Shown here piece after piece: positions 1-9,048 of a stretch of DNA of 64,000 bases. This DNA comes from Streptomyces sp. NBC_01481. Lineage in GTDB: Bacteria > Actinomycetota > Actinomycetes > Streptomycetales > Streptomycetaceae. Made by a program: the position numbers and the translations under genes. The DNA is taken from the NCBI RefSeq assembly GCF_026339995.1, contig NZ_JAPEPT010000002.1:421001-485000 (forward strand), given 5' to 3'. The notes under the pieces are model-generated. The model was not told where the DNA came from. It saw nothing but the letters and a program-made list of their open reading frames with translations, and did not search any database. Every line of letters begins with the position of its first letter. The stretch's first letter is position 1.

Positions 1-1044
1 ATCGACACCCTGTCCAATCTCGGCCTGTCCATGCTGATCTTCCTCGCCGGGTACGAGATCGACTTCAGCAGCGTGCGCGGCGACACCCTGCGCCGGGCGA
101 CCTGGGCGTGGGCGGTCTCGCTCGTCCTCGGCCTGGGCATCGCGTTCGCGCTCACCGGTGGGCAGACCGGCACGAGCTTCGTCATCGGCACGGCGCTCAC
201 CAGTACCGCGCTGGGCACCGTCCTGCCGATCCTGCGCGACAGCGGCGACCTTCAGGGCCGCTTCGGGACCGTGATGCTGGCCTTCGGGGCGGTCGGTGAA
301 TTCGGCCCCATCATCGCCATCACCCTCTTGCTGAGCGGCCGGAGTCCCGGGAAGTCCGCCGTCGTACTGTTCGTCTTCGCGGGCATCACCGCTGCGGCGA
401 TCTTCTGGGCGCTGCGGCCGCGACGGCCATGGTTTTCCCGGATCGTCGCCGGGACCCTGCACAGCAGCGGTCAGTTCGCCGTCCGCTTCGTCATGCTGCT
501 GCTCGCCGCGATGCTGGCGCTCTCGAACGCCTTCGGCCTCGACACCCTGCTGGGCGCCTTCGCGGCAGGCATCCTCACCCGGCTTCTCCTGCAGGGCTCG
601 GTGCCCGAGAGCAGTGCGGAGATCCTCGGGAAGATCGAGGCGATGGGCTTCGGCTTCCTGGTCCCGATCTTCTTCGTCGTCACCGGTATCGACTTCGACC
701 TCGCCTCACTGCTGGAAGGTGGCCGCTCGCTGGCACTCCTGCCGGTCTTCCTGCTGCTGTTCCTGCTGGTGCGCGGGGCTCCGGTGTACGCGCTCGCCCC
801 CCGCGACCTGGTCCGCCGCGACCGCGCGGCCCTGATGCTCTACGGGTCCACCTGCCTGCCTCTCGTGGTCGCGATCACCACCATCGGGCTGGACGAGGAC
901 GTACTGGAGGCGGGCGAGGCGGCGGCGCTGGTCGGCGCGGCCATGGTGTCCGTCCTTGTCTTCCCGCTGCTGGCGCTGAGGATCCGCAACGGGAAGGGGG
1001 CCGCCCACAGGGCGGAGCGGGCCGAGGGCAGCGAAGCGTGGTGA
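1..1044 (+). CDS. Cation/proton antiporter (Kef/CPA2 type), 5'-truncated by window edge
   Basis: The frame is open from base 1, so the true start lies upstream and only the last 347 codons are visible. The protein is almost entirely hydrophobic membrane segments with short charged loops. Glycine-rich helices such as FAAGILTRLLLQG and a buried acidic stretch around GIDFDLASL are typical of the CPA2 Na+/K+:H+ exchanger fold. The family works in the cytoplasmic membrane, exchanging monovalent cations for protons in pH and ion homeostasis. There is no TrkA-N domain at the visible C terminus, which ends in a short basic tail. Family membership rests on overall pattern; the ion is not readable from sequence. 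Confidence 0.8.
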   Translation: MDTLSNLGLSMLIFLAGYEIDFSSVRGDTLRRATWAWAVSLVLGLGIAFALTGGQTGTSFVIGTALTSTALGTVLPILRDSGDLQGRFGTVMLAFGAVGEFGPIIAITLLLSGRSPGKSAVVLFVFAGITAAAIFWALRPRRPWFSRIVAGTLHSSGQFAVRFVMLLLAAMLALSNAFGLDTLLGAFAAGILTRLLLQGSVPESSAEILGKIEAMGFGFLVPIFFVVTGIDFDLASLLEGGRSLALLPVFLLLFLLVRGAPVYALAPRDLVRRDRAALMLYGSTCLPLVVAITTIGLDEDVLEAGEAAALVGAAMVSVLVFPLLALRIRNGKGAAHRAERAEGSEAW

Positions 1045-1164
1045 GGGCCATCCGGACGATGACATCGGGTGTACGGGAACCAGAGAGGGGGACCGCTCGT
1101 TGCCCCCTTGGGCAAAGGAATCGTCAAGAGGCGCGGCCCGCGCCGGATTGCGCAGGGGATTTCC

Positions 1165-1740
1165 ATGGGTGTCAGCCTTTCCAAGGGCGGCAATGTCTCG
1201 CTGACCAAGGAGGCCCCGGGACTGACCGCGGTCGTCGTGGGCCTCGGCTGGGACGTACGAAGCACCACCGGCACGGACTTCGACCTCGACGCCAGCGCCC
1301 TGCTGGTCGATGCCAACGGCAAGGTCGTGTCCGACCAGCACTTCGTGTTCTTCAACAACCTCAAGAGCCCGGACGGCTCCGTCGAGCACACCGGTGACAA
1401 CCTCACGGGTGAGGGCGAGGGCGACGACGAGCAGATCAAGGTCAACCTCGCGGGCGTGCCGACCGAGGTCGACAAGATCGTCTTCCCGGTCTCGATCCAC
1501 GAGGGCGAGAGCCGCCAGCAGTCCTTCGGCCAGGTGCGCAACGCCTTCATCCGCGTCGTCAACCAGGCCGGCGGCGCCGAGCTCGCGCGCTACGACCTGA
1601 GCGAGGACGCCTCGACCGAGACCGCGATGGTCTTCGGTGAGCTGTACCGCAATGCCGCGGAGTGGAAGTTCCGCGCGGTCGGCCAGGGGTACGCCTCTGG
1701 TCTGCGGGGCATCGCGCAGGACTTCGGCGTCAACATCTGA
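1165..1740 (+). CDS. TerD-family stress protein
   Basis: This 191-residue protein has the usual TerD length. It starts [13 protein letters not shown] and carries the acidic motif [10 protein letters not shown] (about residues 31-40) that binds calcium in characterised TerD proteins. The C terminus [13 protein letters not shown] is typical of the family. The ATG at 1165 is chosen over earlier in-frame starts because it matches the conserved N terminus and is preceded by AGGGGA. TerD proteins are cytoplasmic and linked to tellurite and general stress tolerance; Streptomyces usually has many paralogues, so the exact role here is unknown. It stands alone, without other ter genes beside it. Confidence 0.92.
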   Translation: MGVSLSKGGNVSLTKEAPGLTAVVVGLGWDVRSTTGTDFDLDASALLVDANGKVVSDQHFVFFNNLKSPDGSVEHTGDNLTGEGEGDDEQIKVNLAGVPTEVDKIVFPVSIHEGESRQQSFGQVRNAFIRVVNQAGGAELARYDLSEDASTETAMVFGELYRNAAEWKFRAVGQGYASGLRGIAQDFGVNI

Positions 1741-2067
1741 GCCGCGTAAGCCTGTTCACCTGCTCAAGGGCCTGATCCTCGACGACGTATGCCGCGCGGG
1801 TCGGGCCCTTGGCACGCCCCCGGGTCCGTCTGCCGCTTCAGCCGACGTACGCAAACAGGGCGTAGCCCGCGGCCCGCGGAACGGAAGCCCGGACCCGGAC
1901 GGTCCGGCGGCCGGGGCGGACAGCGCCGGGGCTGCCCGGGTCTGCGTCCTCGGAGATCATGGCGACTCCCGTTCCCGTACGGTCGACTCTGGAGCCGGCC
2001 AATTCAACGCAACATCCGGCCCGTTGATCATTGTGACGGCGTCGAACCACAGGCGGAGGACCACAGC
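1741..2067. other. Intergenic region without a convincing gene
   Basis: This 327-bp gap between terD and the phosphopantetheinyl transferase gene shows no reading frame with Streptomyces codon bias and a ribosome site. An imperfect inverted pair (AAGGGCC near 1766 and GGGCCCTT near 1825) could be a weak termination structure for terD. The last 30 bases supply the AGGCGGAGGA ribosome site of the next gene. Confidence 0.5.
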
Positions 2068-2766
2068 ATGCCGACCGACATCCCCCTCGGCCGCGAGGCC
2101 CGGACGCTGCCGGGCGTGGATCTGCTGTGGTCCGGCCGGGTCCCCGACCACATTGCCGATGTCCTCGCCCAGCGCCACATCCTCGACAGGGACGAATCCA
2201 CGCGCCTGGCCGCCTTCGTGCGCGACGCCGACCGCGACTCCTACGCCGTGGCGCACGTGATGCTTCGCCGGTTGCTGGGTGAGCGGCTGGGACAGGCCCC
2301 CGATGCGGTGACACTCTCGCGCGAGCCGTGCGCCCACTGCGGTGGCCCGCACGGGCGGCCCGTCGTCCCCGGCAGCCCCGTGCATTTCTCGCTCTCGCAC
2401 ACCAGTGGCCTGGTGATGATCGCCCTCGCAACGGCACTCGTCGGCATCGACGTCGAAGGCGTCCCCGGCGACCCCGGCATCGTCGCCGATGTCGCATCGC
2501 AGCTGCACCCGAAGGAGCGTGCACACCTCGCGGCGCTGCCCACGGAGGACCGCGCCATCGCCTTCGCCCGCTGCTGGACACGTAAGGAGGCTCTGCTGAA
2601 GGCGACCGGAGTCGGCCTGAACGAGGGCCTTGCCCTCACCTATGTCGGGGCCGGGCCCCAACCGGCCGTGAACGCCGACTGGTTGCTGGCCGACCTGCCC
2701 GCGGATCCCGGCTACACGGCGGCCGTCGCCGTACACCGCACCATGTCCGCGCCCGCTTCTCAGTAG
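2068..2766 (+). CDS. 4'-phosphopantetheinyl transferase (Sfp type)
   Basis: This 232-residue enzyme has the Sfp/EntD hallmarks: GIDVEG with metal ligands D128 and E130, and WTRKEALLKATGVGLNEGL with E174. These enzymes attach the 4'-phosphopantetheine arm of coenzyme A to carrier-protein serines of fatty-acid, polyketide or non-ribosomal peptide synthases in the cytoplasm. The ATG at 2068 has a strong upstream AGGCGGAGGA. No synthase genes are nearby, so it may be a general-purpose activator serving clusters elsewhere. Its 3' end overlaps by 7 bp the convergent SnoaL-like gene. Confidence 0.92.
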   Translation: MPTDIPLGREARTLPGVDLLWSGRVPDHIADVLAQRHILDRDESTRLAAFVRDADRDSYAVAHVMLRRLLGERLGQAPDAVTLSREPCAHCGGPHGRPVVPGSPVHFSLSHTSGLVMIALATALVGIDVEGVPGDPGIVADVASQLHPKERAHLAALPTEDRAIAFARCWTRKEALLKATGVGLNEGLALTYVGAGPQPAVNADWLLADLPADPGYTAAVAVHRTMSAPASQ

Positions 2767-3152
2767 CGCTCGACCAGGTGCTCGCGGCCAGGCGGCGGTT
2801 CGTACGCCTCGGGCCAGAAGTCCGTGACGGTCGTGATCCGGCCCTCCTTGTCGCCGGTGAAGAAGGTGACCGCGTACATCTCCTCCAGGCCCACGGTGAC
2901 GTGGATCCAGGTGACGGCCTGGTCGGAGTCGGCCACGATCCGCTGGATGCGCACGTGCCAGTCGCCCGGATACTCGCGGTTGAACCGGACGCACTCCTCC
3001 TTGCCGCGGATCTTCTCGCGGGTCTGCGGCAGGTCGTAGACCACGTCCTCGGCCAGCGTCGCGGCGAAGCCCGTCCAGTCGCGGGCTTCGGCCGAGGACC
3101 AGTACGTCTCAACTGTTGTGTGCAGCTCGGTCGCTGAGGTCGATCGGTTCAT
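2760..3152 (-). CDS. SnoaL-like / NTF2-fold protein
   Basis: A 130-residue protein (from the ATG at 3152; a GTG at 3167 is also possible, and neither has a clear ribosome site). The N-terminal pattern TVETYWSSAEARDWTGFAA, followed by a beta-rich half with FTGDKEGRITTVTDFWPE, is the cone-shaped alpha+beta NTF2 fold of SnoaL-like proteins. Members range from small-molecule cyclases to ketosteroid-isomerase-like enzymes and catalytically silent binders, so substrate cannot be inferred. It is convergent with the phosphopantetheinyl transferase and lies 43 bp downstream of the methyltransferase gene on the same strand, so the two may be co-transcribed. Confidence 0.75.
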   Translation of the reverse strand: MNRSTSATELHTTVETYWSSAEARDWTGFAATLAEDVVYDLPQTREKIRGKEECVRFNREYPGDWHVRIQRIVADSDQAVTWIHVTVGLEEMYAVTFFTGDKEGRITTVTDFWPEAYEPPPGREHLVERY

Positions 3153-3195
3153 ACGGCGAGTGTGCACCCGGCCACTGACAATCGGCTCTGGGTGA

Positions 3196-4023
3196 TCATG
3201 TTCGCGAGGCCTTGAGCGAGTACATCAGCGGTACACGGGGCCGGTCGGCCGGGAAGCGGTAGTAGCCGTCCTCGTGCCGTGTCAGGACGCCGAAGCGCTC
3301 GAACAGTGAGACGTCGTGCTCGTGCAGGAACTCCAGTCGCAGGCCCGCGGCGCTGAGCGCGGAGACGACCTCGCCGACCGGGTGCTGCCACTCGACGCTG
3401 CGGTTGTGGACGGTGGGCGCGTCGAAGTCGGCGTAGGTGCCGGGTGTCTGGTCGACCCAGGCGTCTCGCGCGAAGTAGTCGTTGACGATCCGCGAGCCCG
3501 ACGCGTCGTCCAGGACATCGGTGAGCGGATGGAATTCGGCGAGATAGAGAAAGCCGCCAGGTGCGACGAGGGACGCGGCGGTCTCCGCCCAGCGCGTGAT
3601 GTCGGGCAGCCAGTTCAGCGCACCGACGCCGGTGTAGACGATGTCGTACGAGGAGTCGGGGACGGCTTCGGCGGCGTCGTAGACATCGGCGGCGACGAAC
3701 GCCGCACGGTCCGGGCCGAGTCCGAGGTCAGCCGCGAGGCCGCGTGCCGTCTCGACGGCCGGCTCCGAGAAGTCCAGGCCGACGACCTGGTCGGCGCCGC
3801 GGCGTGCCCAGCACAGGGTGTCGAGGCCTATGTGGCACTGGAGGTGGAGGAGCGTACGGCCGCTCACGTCGCCGACCTCAGCGGCCTCGAAGTCGCGCAG
3901 GACGTCCTTGCCCGAGCGGAAGGCTTCCAGGTCGTAGAAGTCGCTCGCCACATGGATGGGGACACGTTCGTCCCAGCGGGAGCGGTTGGCCTCGCGCCAG
4001 TCCGAGGGGGTCGGGGAGTACAT
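3196..4023 (-). CDS. Class I SAM-dependent methyltransferase
   Basis: A 275-residue protein. The SAM-binding motif I appears as LLHLQCHIGLDTL (about residues 54-66), followed by the acidic strand end VVGLDFS and a motif IV-like segment IVYTGVGALNWLPDI. This LQCHIG variant defines a group of bacterial methyltransferases of unknown substrate. The ATG at 4023 is the natural start; the frame remains open far upstream antisense to the next gene, but that part has no ribosome site. It is divergent from the S9 peptidase gene, 70 bp away, so the two promoters must share that gap. Confidence 0.85.
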   Translation of the reverse strand: MYSPTPSDWREANRSRWDERVPIHVASDFYDLEAFRSGKDVLRDFEAAEVGDVSGRTLLHLQCHIGLDTLCWARRGADQVVGLDFSEPAVETARGLAADLGLGPDRAAFVAADVYDAAEAVPDSSYDIVYTGVGALNWLPDITRWAETAASLVAPGGFLYLAEFHPLTDVLDDASGSRIVNDYFARDAWVDQTPGTYADFDAPTVHNRSVEWQHPVGEVVSALSAAGLRLEFLHEHDVSLFERFGVLTRHEDGYYRFPADRPRVPLMYSLKASRT

Positions 4024-4093
4024 GCCGTCGAAGTTATCCACAGGCTGCGGACGACGCGAACGGATTGTCGGGGGTCCGGCGCAGAATGGGGTC

Positions 4094-5935
4094 ATGACTG
4101 AGATCACTGACTCCACGCCGGAGCTGCCGGGCACGGCGGAGCTGCCCGGCATGCCCGACTGGGAGAAGCGCTTCCGAGCGCCGCGCGTTTCCCTGCCCGA
4201 CTGGGCGGAGGACGCACCGCACCGCGCGCTCTTCGTGTCGAACGCCACGGGGACGTACGAGCTGTACGCCTGGGACCGGGCGACCGGCGAGCAGCGGCAG
4301 GCGACGGACCGGCCGAACGGCACGACGGACGGGGTGCTCTCCCCCGACGGCGCGTCGATCTGGTGGTTCTCGGACACCAACGGGGACGAGTTCGGCGTGT
4401 GGATGCGCCAGCCCTTCGGCGGCGGGGGCGACGAGCCCGCCGCACCGGGCCTCGGCCCCTCGTACCCGGCGGGCCTGGCAATCGGCCGCGACGGCACCTC
4501 GGTGGTCGGCCGCTCGACCGACGAGGACGGCACGACCATTCACGTCGCGCGGCAGGACGCGGAGCCGGTCGAGATCTACCGGCACCGGGAGTCGGCCGGG
4601 GTCGGCGATCTGTCGCACGACGGGACGCTGATCGCGATCGAGCACACCGAGCACGGGGACGCGATGCACTCGGCGCTGCGGGTGGTGCGCCTCGACGGCA
4701 GCCCCGTCGCCGAGCTGGACGACACAAAGGGGGGCACTGAGGAACTGGGGCTGGAGGTCCTCGGTTTCGCTCCGGTGGACGGGGACACCCGGCTGCTCAT
4801 CGGGCATCAGCGGCGCGGCCGCTGGGAGCCGATGATCTGGGACGTCGCATCGGGCGAGGAGTCCGATCTGGCGATCGACCTGCCGGGCGATGTGAACGCC
4901 GAGTGGTATCCGGACGGCTCGGGGCTTCTGGTCGCGCACAGCTTCGAGGCGCGCGGCGAGCTGTGGCGGTACGACCTGGCGACGCGGGAGCTGGTGCGGA
5001 TCGAGACGCTCGCCGGTTCGCTCTCGGGTGCGACGGCCCGGCCGGACGGGGAGGTGGAGTACCTGTGGTCCTCGGCCGCGCTGCCGCCCCAGGTGCGCTC
5101 GACGTCGGGCGGTGTCGTGCTCGATCCCCCGGGCATGAAGGCGCCGGCGTCGGTGCCTGTGGAGGACGCCTGGGTGGAGGGGCCGGGCGGCCGTATCCAC
5201 GCGCTGGTGCAGAGGCCGGCGGGTTCGACGGGCCCGCTGCCGACCGTCTTCGAGATCCACGGCGGGCCGACCTGGCACGACAGCGACGCCTTCGCGGCGG
5301 GCCCGGCGGCCTGGATCGACCACGGTTACGCGGTCGTACGGGTCAACTACCGCGGCTCGACGGGGTACGGCAGGGAGTGGACGGACGCCCTCAAGCACCG
5401 GGTCGGGCTGATCGAGCTGGAGGACATCGCGGCGGTCCGGGAGTGGGCGGTCACCTCCGGGCTCGCGGATCCACGGAAGCTGATCCTGGCGGGCGGCTCA
5501 TGGGGCGGCTATCTGACCCTGCTCGGCCTGGGCACCCAGCCCGAGGCCTGGGCGCTGGGCCTGGCGGCGGTGCCGGTCGCGGACTACGTCACGGCGTACC
5601 ACGACGAGATGGAGGCCCTGAAGGCGATGGACCGCACCCTGCTGGGCGGTACGCCGGACGAGGTCCCTGAGCGGTTCGAGGCCTCCTCGCCGCTGACGTA
5701 TGTGGATGCGGTCCGTGCCCCGGTCTACATCTCGGCCGGCGTCAACGACCCGCGCTGCCCGATCCGCCAGATCGAGAACTATGTGGACCGGCTGGCCGCG
5801 CGCGGCGCGGTGCACGAGGTGTACCGGTACGACGCGGGGCACGGCTCGCTGGTGGTGGAGGAGCGGATCAAGCAGGTGGGTCTGGAGATCGCGTTCGCGG
5901 CCGAGCACCTGGGGCAGGGGGTGGACTTGGGGTAG
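4094..5935 (+). CDS. Prolyl-oligopeptidase-family (S9) serine peptidase
   Basis: A 613-residue protein with an N-terminal beta-propeller (about 40-360, with repeats such as GVLSPDGASIWWFSD and WYPDGSGLL). A C-terminal alpha/beta-hydrolase follows. The nucleophile is S469 in GGSWGGY, the acid D552 in NDPRCPI and the base H583 in GHGS, so the triad is complete. S9 enzymes cleave short peptides or acylated amino acids, and the propeller restricts access to small substrates. There is no signal peptide, so it is predicted to be cytoplasmic. The start at ATG 4094 avoids a long open but unconserved upstream extension. Confidence 0.92.
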   Translation: MTEITDSTPELPGTAELPGMPDWEKRFRAPRVSLPDWAEDAPHRALFVSNATGTYELYAWDRATGEQRQATDRPNGTTDGVLSPDGASIWWFSDTNGDEFGVWMRQPFGGGGDEPAAPGLGPSYPAGLAIGRDGTSVVGRSTDEDGTTIHVARQDAEPVEIYRHRESAGVGDLSHDGTLIAIEHTEHGDAMHSALRVVRLDGSPVAELDDTKGGTEELGLEVLGFAPVDGDTRLLIGHQRRGRWEPMIWDVASGEESDLAIDLPGDVNAEWYPDGSGLLVAHSFEARGELWRYDLATRELVRIETLAGSLSGATARPDGEVEYLWSSAALPPQVRSTSGGVVLDPPGMKAPASVPVEDAWVEGPGGRIHALVQRPAGSTGPLPTVFEIHGGPTWHDSDAFAAGPAAWIDHGYAVVRVNYRGSTGYGREWTDALKHRVGLIELEDIAAVREWAVTSGLADPRKLILAGGSWGGYLTLLGLGTQPEAWALGLAAVPVADYVTAYHDEMEALKAMDRTLLGGTPDEVPERFEASSPLTYVDAVRAPVYISAGVNDPRCPIRQIENYVDRLAARGAVHEVYRYDAGHGSLVVEERIKQVGLEIAFAAEHLGQGVDLG

Positions 5936-6020
5936 CGGAGACGGGGAGCGGACTCCGGGAACAGGGGCGGGAACGGGGGGCGGGCCGAGGGACGGTCGGC
6001 ACGTTCCGTACCGTGGGGGT

Positions 6021-6776
6021 GTGTACCGGTTCCTGCTGACGCCCCGCTGGTGGGGGATCAATATCTTCGTCGTGCTGGCGATCCCCTTCTGTGTCTTCAT
6101 GGGCTCGTGGCAGCTCGGCAAGTTCGAGGACCGCGTCCACACGCATCAGCAGGCCAAGCAGAAGCCCGCGCCGGATGAGCAGAAGGCCGCGCCTCTCGAC
6201 GAGCTGCTGCCCGTCGACCAGGAGACGTCGGGGCGGCAGGTGACGGCCGGCGGGCGGTACGGCAAGCAGTTCCTGGTGCCGGACCGGGAGTTGGACGGTG
6301 AGCACGGCTCGTATGTGCTGACGCTGCTCAAGACCGACGGCGGCCGGACGCTGCCGGTGGTCCGCGGCTGGCTGCGGCAGGGCGCGCCCGCCCCCGCGGC
6401 ACCGGCCGGCCGGGTCGCCGTGGCCGGCGCCCTGCAGGCCTCGGAGACCCCGGGCACCGACGGGGTGCACGCGGCGGGCGGGCTGCCGAGCGGGCAGCTG
6501 GGGATGATCAGCGCGGCATCGCTGGTGAACCTCGTGCCGGACGACGTGTACGACGCGTGGGTCACGCTCACGGAGGCGGACAGCGGGCTGAAGCCGGTCC
6601 CGGCGTCCGTGCCTGAGGGCAGCGGGCTGGACCTGAAGGCGTTCCAGAACCTGGGCTACACCGGGGAGTGGTTCGTTTTCGCGGGCTTCGTACTCTTCAT
6701 GTGGTTCCGGCTGCTGCGCCGCGAGGCGGAGGCGGAGCGGGACCGCGCGCTGGGCCTGGAGCCGGAGCCGGTGTAA
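6021..6776 (+). CDS. SURF1-family protein
   Basis: A 251-residue membrane protein starting at a GTG, with MYRFLLTPRWWGINIFVVL. It has one transmembrane helix near residues 12-32, a large extracytoplasmic domain (ending near VPEGSGLDL) and a second helix near residues 215-235 (WFVFAGFVLFMWFRLL). This two-helix hairpin around a soluble domain, and the N-terminal PRWW, are the SURF1 signature. SURF1/Shy1 proteins assist haem insertion and assembly of the aa3 cytochrome c oxidase. No oxidase genes are adjacent, which is common in actinobacteria. Confidence 0.85.
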   Translation: MYRFLLTPRWWGINIFVVLAIPFCVFMGSWQLGKFEDRVHTHQQAKQKPAPDEQKAAPLDELLPVDQETSGRQVTAGGRYGKQFLVPDRELDGEHGSYVLTLLKTDGGRTLPVVRGWLRQGAPAPAAPAGRVAVAGALQASETPGTDGVHAAGGLPSGQLGMISAASLVNLVPDDVYDAWVTLTEADSGLKPVPASVPEGSGLDLKAFQNLGYTGEWFVFAGFVLFMWFRLLRREAEAERDRALGLEPEPV

Positions 6777-6816
6777 CCAGGGCCGCGGCACCGTCCGCCC
6801 CGGCCCCCGCGCATAC

Positions 6817-6885
6817 AGCCCGTCCGGCGTTCGAGGACAGGCGGCCGAAGGTCGCATACGGGCTCTGGGGCTTGTCCCAGTTACG
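6817..6885. repeat. Dispersed palindromic repeat, copy 1 (partial)
   Basis: Bases 6817-6837 read AGCCCGTCCGGCGTTCGAGG plus one base, the conserved arm of a repeat family that also occurs at about 20.1, 21.7, 42.2 and 46.2 kb. It sits between the convergent SURF1 gene and the gene ending at 6930, where a bidirectional terminator would be expected. Only one conserved arm is recognisable, followed by a short hairpin around CTGGGGCTTGTCCCAG. Confidence 0.6.
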
Positions 6886-6929
6886 GAATGGCGGTTGAGC
6901 CCGCCGCAGGCGCCGGACCCGCCCGCCCG

Positions 6930-8048
6930 TCACTGACCGCTCAGCACACCCGTGCGGTAGACCGTGCCCGAGCACGCGTTGGGGATCGTCGTCTCCGCGC
7001 TCGGCGCGCCCACCGCCGTGGTGTGGCTCACTGCGACGCTGCCGTCCGCCGTGCCGCCGCCCTCCGCGGGGACGAGCTGGGGCTGGTTGTTCTCCGAGGT
7101 CGTGCCCGTACCCGTACCGGTGCTCGTGCCCGACGAGCCGCCGTCCGAAGGCGTGGGCTCGGGCGAGCCTCCGGTGGTCGGGCAGCTGTCCTTCGGGACC
7201 CAGGCGAACTTCACCTCGTACGCCGTGTCCGGCTTCAGCAGCAGCGAGCCCGGCTCCAGCGAGGGGTCCGGCAGTCCGGTCGCCGCGTCGCCCGCCGCGT
7301 GCTCGACGACCGTGATCTTGGCGGCGTCGGCCGCGCCCAGCGCCTTGAAGCCGACCGTGCCGTCGCCGCTCACAGCGCAGTCGGTCTTGGAGACATTGGT
7401 GACGCGGAAGGTGCCGTACACCTTGCCTTCGGCATCCGGCGCCGCCTGTGCCGCGGTGACGCCGAGCTGGCCGGCCTCGCAGACCGGGGAACTCGCGGGC
7501 GCGCTGACGGACGGGTTGACGACACCGCCCACCGTGCCGTCCTTGGCGCCGGAGGGCTGCTGTCCCGGCGTCTGGGTCGCGCCGCCCTGGTTCTGCCCGG
7601 TGCCCTGGCCGCCGGCGGAGGGGCTGTTCGTCCCCGCCTCGCCGTCCTCGGCGCCCGTCTCGGACCCGGTGCCGCCCTGCGCCTGTTCGCCGTGTCCGGC
7701 GTTGACGGGGTTGGCGCTGTCGCTGCCGCTGGAGTTCGCCACATGCACGAAGGCGGGGACGGCGGTGCCGATCAGCATCACCGCAGCCGCCGCACCGACC
7801 AGCGCCTGCCTTTTGCGGGCGCGCCGCGCGGGTACCGCCCTTCGCAGGTGGTCGAGGGCTCCGTCGGAGGGCTCGAGGTCCTGCACGGCCCCTTGCAGCA
7901 GCCGCCGCAGGGCAACTTCGTCCCCGCCGAGGCCTCCGAGGCCGCCCAGCTCATTTTCCGGCCCGTTGTTCACAATTCCGTTCCCAGTCCGGTCGTCAAA
8001 CGGCCCGTCCGGCCCGTACCGCTCAAACCTGTGCCTGTGCCCGCTCAT
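6930..8048 (-). CDS. Membrane-anchored secreted-domain protein (DUF4232-like), partner of the sigma factor
   Basis: A 372-residue protein with a cytoplasmic N-terminal part (1-78) and one transmembrane helix near 80-100 (LVGAAAAVMLIGTAVPAFV). A long Gly/Ser/Thr/Gln-rich linker and a beta-rich extracellular domain follow; the domain's pattern C...L.V...TFRVTN.S..C.V.G resembles DUF4232. It overlaps the preceding sigma gene by ATGA (8045-8048), so translation is coupled. That arrangement suggests an anti-sigma-like or output role, but the N-terminal part has no recognisable zinc anti-sigma motif. I infer partnership from overlap only. Confidence 0.75.
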   Translation of the reverse strand: MSGHRHRFERYGPDGPFDDRTGNGIVNNGPENELGGLGGLGGDEVALRRLLQGAVQDLEPSDGALDHLRRAVPARRARKRQALVGAAAAVMLIGTAVPAFVHVANSSGSDSANPVNAGHGEQAQGGTGSETGAEDGEAGTNSPSAGGQGTGQNQGGATQTPGQQPSGAKDGTVGGVVNPSVSAPASSPVCEAGQLGVTAAQAAPDAEGKVYGTFRVTNVSKTDCAVSGDGTVGFKALGAADAAKITVVEHAAGDAATGLPDPSLEPGSLLLKPDTAYEVKFAWVPKDSCPTTGGSPEPTPSDGGSSGTSTGTGTGTTSENNQPQLVPAEGGGTADGSVAVSHTTAVGAPSAETTIPNACSGTVYRTGVLSGQ

Positions 8049-8707
8049 GCCGTGGCCTCCATGGCGACGCGCAGCGCCGCGATGCCCCGCGAGCCGTACG
8101 CCTTCACCGAGCCCAGGGAGATCCCCAGCGTCTCGGCGACCTGAGCCTCTGTCATGTCGGCGAAGTACCTCAGCACCAGCACCTCGCGCTGGCGGCGCTG
8201 GAGTCCGCGCATCGCCTTGATCAGCGCGTCCCGCTCCAGTTGGTCGTACGCGCCTTCCTCGGCGCTCGCCATGTCCGGCATCGGCTTGGAGAGCAGCTTC
8301 AGCCCGAGGATGCGGCGGCGCAGGGCCGACCGCGACAGATTGACCACGGTCTGGCGCAGATACGCCAGCGTCTTCTCCGGGTCCCGCACCCGGTTGCGCG
8401 CCGAGTGGACGCGTATGAACGCTTCCTGGACGACGTCCTCGCAGGAGGCCGTGTCGTCGAGAAGCAGGGCCGCGAGACCGAGCAGCGACCGGTAGTGGGC
8501 GCGGTAGGTCTCAGTGAGGTGATCGACTGTGGTACCCGCGGCCATGACGTCCTCAGCGCCCTCGCGCTGGGACGAGATGCGGGTGGTGCGGGGCGCGGGC
8601 ATGGGGGCGATCACCGGCATGCCGCCGGACGGGCGGGGCCTGCGGAGCGGGCGCACTGCAGCGCCGCGGACCGGGACCACCCTGGTGATGTCGAGAACCT
8701 CTGCCAC
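8045..8707 (-). CDS. SigE-family RNA polymerase sigma factor (ECF type)
   Basis: A 220-residue protein. Region 2 is visible as YRSLLGLAALLLDDTASCED (about 73-92), and region 4 as QREVLVLRYFADMTEAQVAE followed by LGISLGSVKAY (about 169-200), a helix-turn-helix reading the -35 element. The first 55 residues are a basic extension not typical of ECF sigmas; an internal ATG near MAAGTTVDHL gives a more usual length, so the GTG at 8707 is uncertain. It directs transcription of an unknown regulon and is translationally coupled to the downstream membrane protein. Confidence 0.88.
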   Translation of the reverse strand: MAEVLDITRVVPVRGAAVRPLRRPRPSGGMPVIAPMPAPRTTRISSQREGAEDVMAAGTTVDHLTETYRAHYRSLLGLAALLLDDTASCEDVVQEAFIRVHSARNRVRDPEKTLAYLRQTVVNLSRSALRRRILGLKLLSKPMPDMASAEEGAYDQLERDALIKAMRGLQRRQREVLVLRYFADMTEAQVAETLGISLGSVKAYGSRGIAALRVAMEATA

Positions 8708-9048
8708 GCCTGTTGGACACGCTTCCCCCCGTCAGGGTTGTACGCGTACGCCACCGTTTTTGACGGTGAATCAAATGCGCCCATGCGTACCCGCTCTTCC
8801 CCAATGCCCCTTTTCTTCACGGCACCGTGAAGGGGCAACCGCAAAGACGCTTCCCGCCCAACTGCCGGTTGCAGGAAGGGGGGAAGCGCATCGTCGAACA
8901 TCTTTGCACCCCAGTTCAAGTGGTACAGACCTTCGACTTGATCACAGGGCGTTCACAGATCCTACAAAGCATTCCGGTTCTGCCGCCCCGAATAAGCCGC
9001 AAGCGGACAAGGAAGACGGACGGAGGAGACGGAGAAGACCGAGAAGGA
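8708..9048. promoter_or_regulatory. 341-bp intergenic leader of the sigma-factor operon with strong hairpin
   Basis: No gene is evident between the asd-family gene and the sigma gene. Bases 8805-8837 form a stem: TGCCCC plus TTCACGG (with a 5-base bulge, TTTTC) pair with CCGTGAAGGGGCA around a two-base loop. A smaller CACCG/CGGTG hairpin lies at 8752-8768. The position fits either termination of asd or a 5' leader of the sigma gene. Confidence 0.45.

Noticed and set aside
1838..2067. Possible minus-strand gene in the gap before the phosphopantetheinyl transferase
   Set aside because: Composition is Arg/Gly-rich without pattern, and no start with a ribosome site fits.
2760..4023. Biosynthetic cluster around the phosphopantetheinyl transferase, SnoaL-like and methyltransferase genes
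   Set aside because: No synthase, cyclase or transporter accompanies them, and strands and spacing do not suggest one operon.
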